This document shows positions 61,760 through 64,000 of a stretch of 64,000 bases of DNA, piece by piece. The notes under the pieces are model-generated. The model did not search any database, was not told the origin of the DNA, and was given only the letters and a program-made list of their open reading frames with translations. Location of the stretch: NCBI RefSeq assembly GCF_040954835.1, contig NC_090705.1, positions 15,140,436 through 15,204,435 of the forward strand. Reading direction: 5' to 3'. Position numbers and translations under genes: made by a program. Numbering within the stretch: the first letter of the stretch is position 1; every line of letters begins with the position of its first letter. Source of the DNA: Lepisosteus oculatus (taxonomy: Eukaryota; Chordata; Actinopteri; Semionotiformes; Lepisosteidae).

Positions 61760-64000
61760 TTTAGGGCAGATAAAAACATTGTCGATGGCATTTTTTTAAT
61801 TTAACAACTGTATGAGATGCCCGCGTTTTACATGCTTTCTTTTGCACCGAGTTTTAGTTTTTTTTTCAAGTACAAGAATGGAAATGAAGAATCTATAAAA
61901 ACAGTTTAAAATTAATGTTATCCTATGTGATCTTCTGTATTCATTTAAAATCTTACCAAGTGCTGGGGATGTAATGTTTTTTTAGACAGATAGCTAGCTG
62001 CCCTTTCAATGGTTTAAAGAAAGCTGTGTGTGAAAATAACATCAATTGCTGTATCACTTTTCACCTGAGGCATCGTATTCCTGCATATTTCATGAGCGCG
62101 GAAACCTAGCTGCTGTGCAAAATCAGACTGTTTGCAAGCATGGGAACCATTTTCCTAGATTTGTTGCAAACAATTACCTTGATATGTTGGTAGTAATAAA
62201 CTAATGGATTTTATCTTATGACATTAAAATAAAAATCATCATGAAATTATCATTCTTAACAGAATACAAAAAAGTTCAACTTCAGATTTACAGATTTACA
62301 CTGTGTACAAAAAAGAAAAAAGTGCTCATACTAGTTATTACCCCATAAAAGAAATCACAATGAATTTTTTAACTTTCATAATAAATAACTTGAATGGTAT
62401 TTCCCTCTCTAAATCCCATTAACAACTATAAAATACCTGAAATACATATTGTATTATAGATTATAGATACAGAAATCATAATCCCATTCAGTGTACAGCA
62501 ACATGCAGAAGTCTGATTACTTTTGTCATAAGCACATTGCGTATTTAGTTTGGGCCATTTAAGTTATGCTGACTTCATAGTACCCTGAGAAACAAATGCT
62601 GACCTGTGTACTTTATACTACTTTGAAAGAATAGGAATATAGAAATGTCAGTTTCATGCATCTCAATATTTATAATTATGAAATAGGAAAAGCATTATAA
62701 TTTCTAGTTTAAATAATGCTATAATGGTTTACTGTACATCAATGTTGTCAATCTCTGTGTTTTGTTTTACCGTGATAATTCATTGCTTAACACGGTCAGG
62801 AATGGTAACCAAAACCGTGTGCAAGGTACAAGGAAATTAGCAAAGTAGTTAAATGAGCTTTCATACTTTAGTGGACATTTACAACTGCATCTTCAATTGA
62901 AATATCACTCTTTTTTAGTCAGAGAAAAAAGGTTCTTACAATGTTGGTTTGTAGGCCAACAAGCAGACAAAAATGAATACTCCATTATGTGGATGGAAAG
63001 CTATGAAGGTCCACAAACTATGAGGAGACGTGTGGCTCTTTTTCCGTTTCCTTTTTGTTACTAGGCTACACCTGCAGGCATCTGCTAAATAAAGCCTGTG
63101 CAAGAGCTCTATAGTTACATAGCAGCTGTGGAAAACAGAGGCCCTAAGAAACAGAATCCATGTACAGTGAACACCTGCAGCTCTAAATCTAGAATTGCAA
63201 AAATGTACGTTTATTTACAGAGATCACTGCAAATACCATCAACATTCAGCTGATACATCGCACAGTAAGTTGAGTTGTTGCAAGACGTAACGTAACAAAT
63301 AGTTCTTAACTTTTTTTTGAAGTACAGCAAATAAAAATTGTCAATAAGAAAGGAAATGCATTGCTGTGCAGTACATTCACCTGTACCACAATAGGTTTTT
63401 GAATTTCAAATCCAAGATGAAAACTATGCAGCGTAGTAGTCCTGGTCCTGGAGTACCATATAGCTACAGCTTTCATACAGCTTTAGATCATATTACATTA
63501 TCCTTTTATCAGAGTGATAGAAGAGCCTGCAAAAGTTTTTTTTAATTCATAATTATGGTATTCCCTGCATCTTTAATTTTCTCTGCTCTCTGAGAGTTGG
63601 TATAGGGTTGATAATGCCTATGTAATTTTTCCATCTTTATTTTCCTGATAATGGAATAATTTTTGATTAATGCAAAAGAATAACTGGAATCACCTTGTGA
63701 TTTCCTGCGATTATTAATTGAGCCCCTACCTATAAAGGCTCCAGCAATAATGATTACATGTTTACATCGGCCTCATTGCAGTAGTTACTGCTGAAGGTGT
63801 AGAAACATGTTTCTGAAACAATGTTTTGCGGCAACATTTGACCAATCCAGAAATAAAATACAAGATATCCCTGTTCCATCTGGTCCCTTTTATTGTAATT
63901 GCATAACAGTTTATATTACAGTACATAATCCAAAACGTATTCAAATCCAAAAGGCTTAAAAATAAATTGCATGAAGCATGCATAAGCACTCTATTGTGAG
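61760..64000. other. Intergenic sequence, nothing assigned
   Basis: AT-rich DNA. GTCCTGGTCCTGGAGTACCA (63440-63459) resembles a word found in common fish interspersed repeats, but the match is too short to name. Confidence 0.5.

Noticed and set aside
1-64000. CRISPR arrays, operons or prokaryotic systems
   Set aside because: The DNA is clearly vertebrate with spliced genes; no spaced repeat array of that kind is present.

Overview
The window is vertebrate nuclear DNA, most likely from a ray-finned fish: AT-rich, intron-bearing, and full of fish-type transposon remains (Tc1-like DNA transposons, a Penelope-like retroelement, tRNA- and 5S-rRNA-derived SINEs). The mixture of old, moderately decayed repeats would suit a non-teleost fish such as gar or bowfin, but nothing here proves the species.

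Only two protein-coding genes can be supported. MED10 (Mediator subunit 10) lies on the minus strand with four coding exons between 33836 and 31303, giving a complete 134-residue protein. UBE2QL1 (an E2 ubiquitin-conjugating enzyme of the UBE2Q group) lies on the plus strand with coding exons at 38566-39261 and 51790-51921 around a 12.5 kb intron, giving 275 residues. They are head to head, with start codons 4.7 kb apart. As far as I recall, MED10 and UBE2QL1 are also neighbours on human 5p15.3, so this looks like conserved vertebrate synteny. All exon junctions obey GT-AG and both frames are open throughout.

Positions 1-31000 are a gene-poor flank of MED10. They hold a Tc1-like remnant abutting a 5'-truncated Penelope-like element with a 241-codon GIY-YIG frame, a long near-perfect hairpin (4120-4232), (ATT)n tracts, further Tc1-like remnants, several SINEs, and two weak hints of coding or promoter-like sequence. 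Positions 31000-34050 are MED10 with its 3' UTR and promoter; intron 3 carries a cluster of three tRNA-like SINE heads. Positions 34050-38565 are intergenic plus the UBE2QL1 leader. The UBE2QL1 intron (39262-51789) contains a Penelope fragment with target-site duplications, SINEs and a Tc1-like remnant. Positions 51922-64000 are the 3' UTR and a gene-poor flank with SINE copies.

The two genes do not form a pathway: MED10 is a core part of the RNA polymerase II coactivator and UBE2QL1 a ubiquitin-transfer enzyme. I found no wholly new system. The best leads are the 114-residue N-terminal extension of UBE2QL1, the structured Penelope termini, the 4.1 kb hairpin, and the SINE cluster inside MED10.
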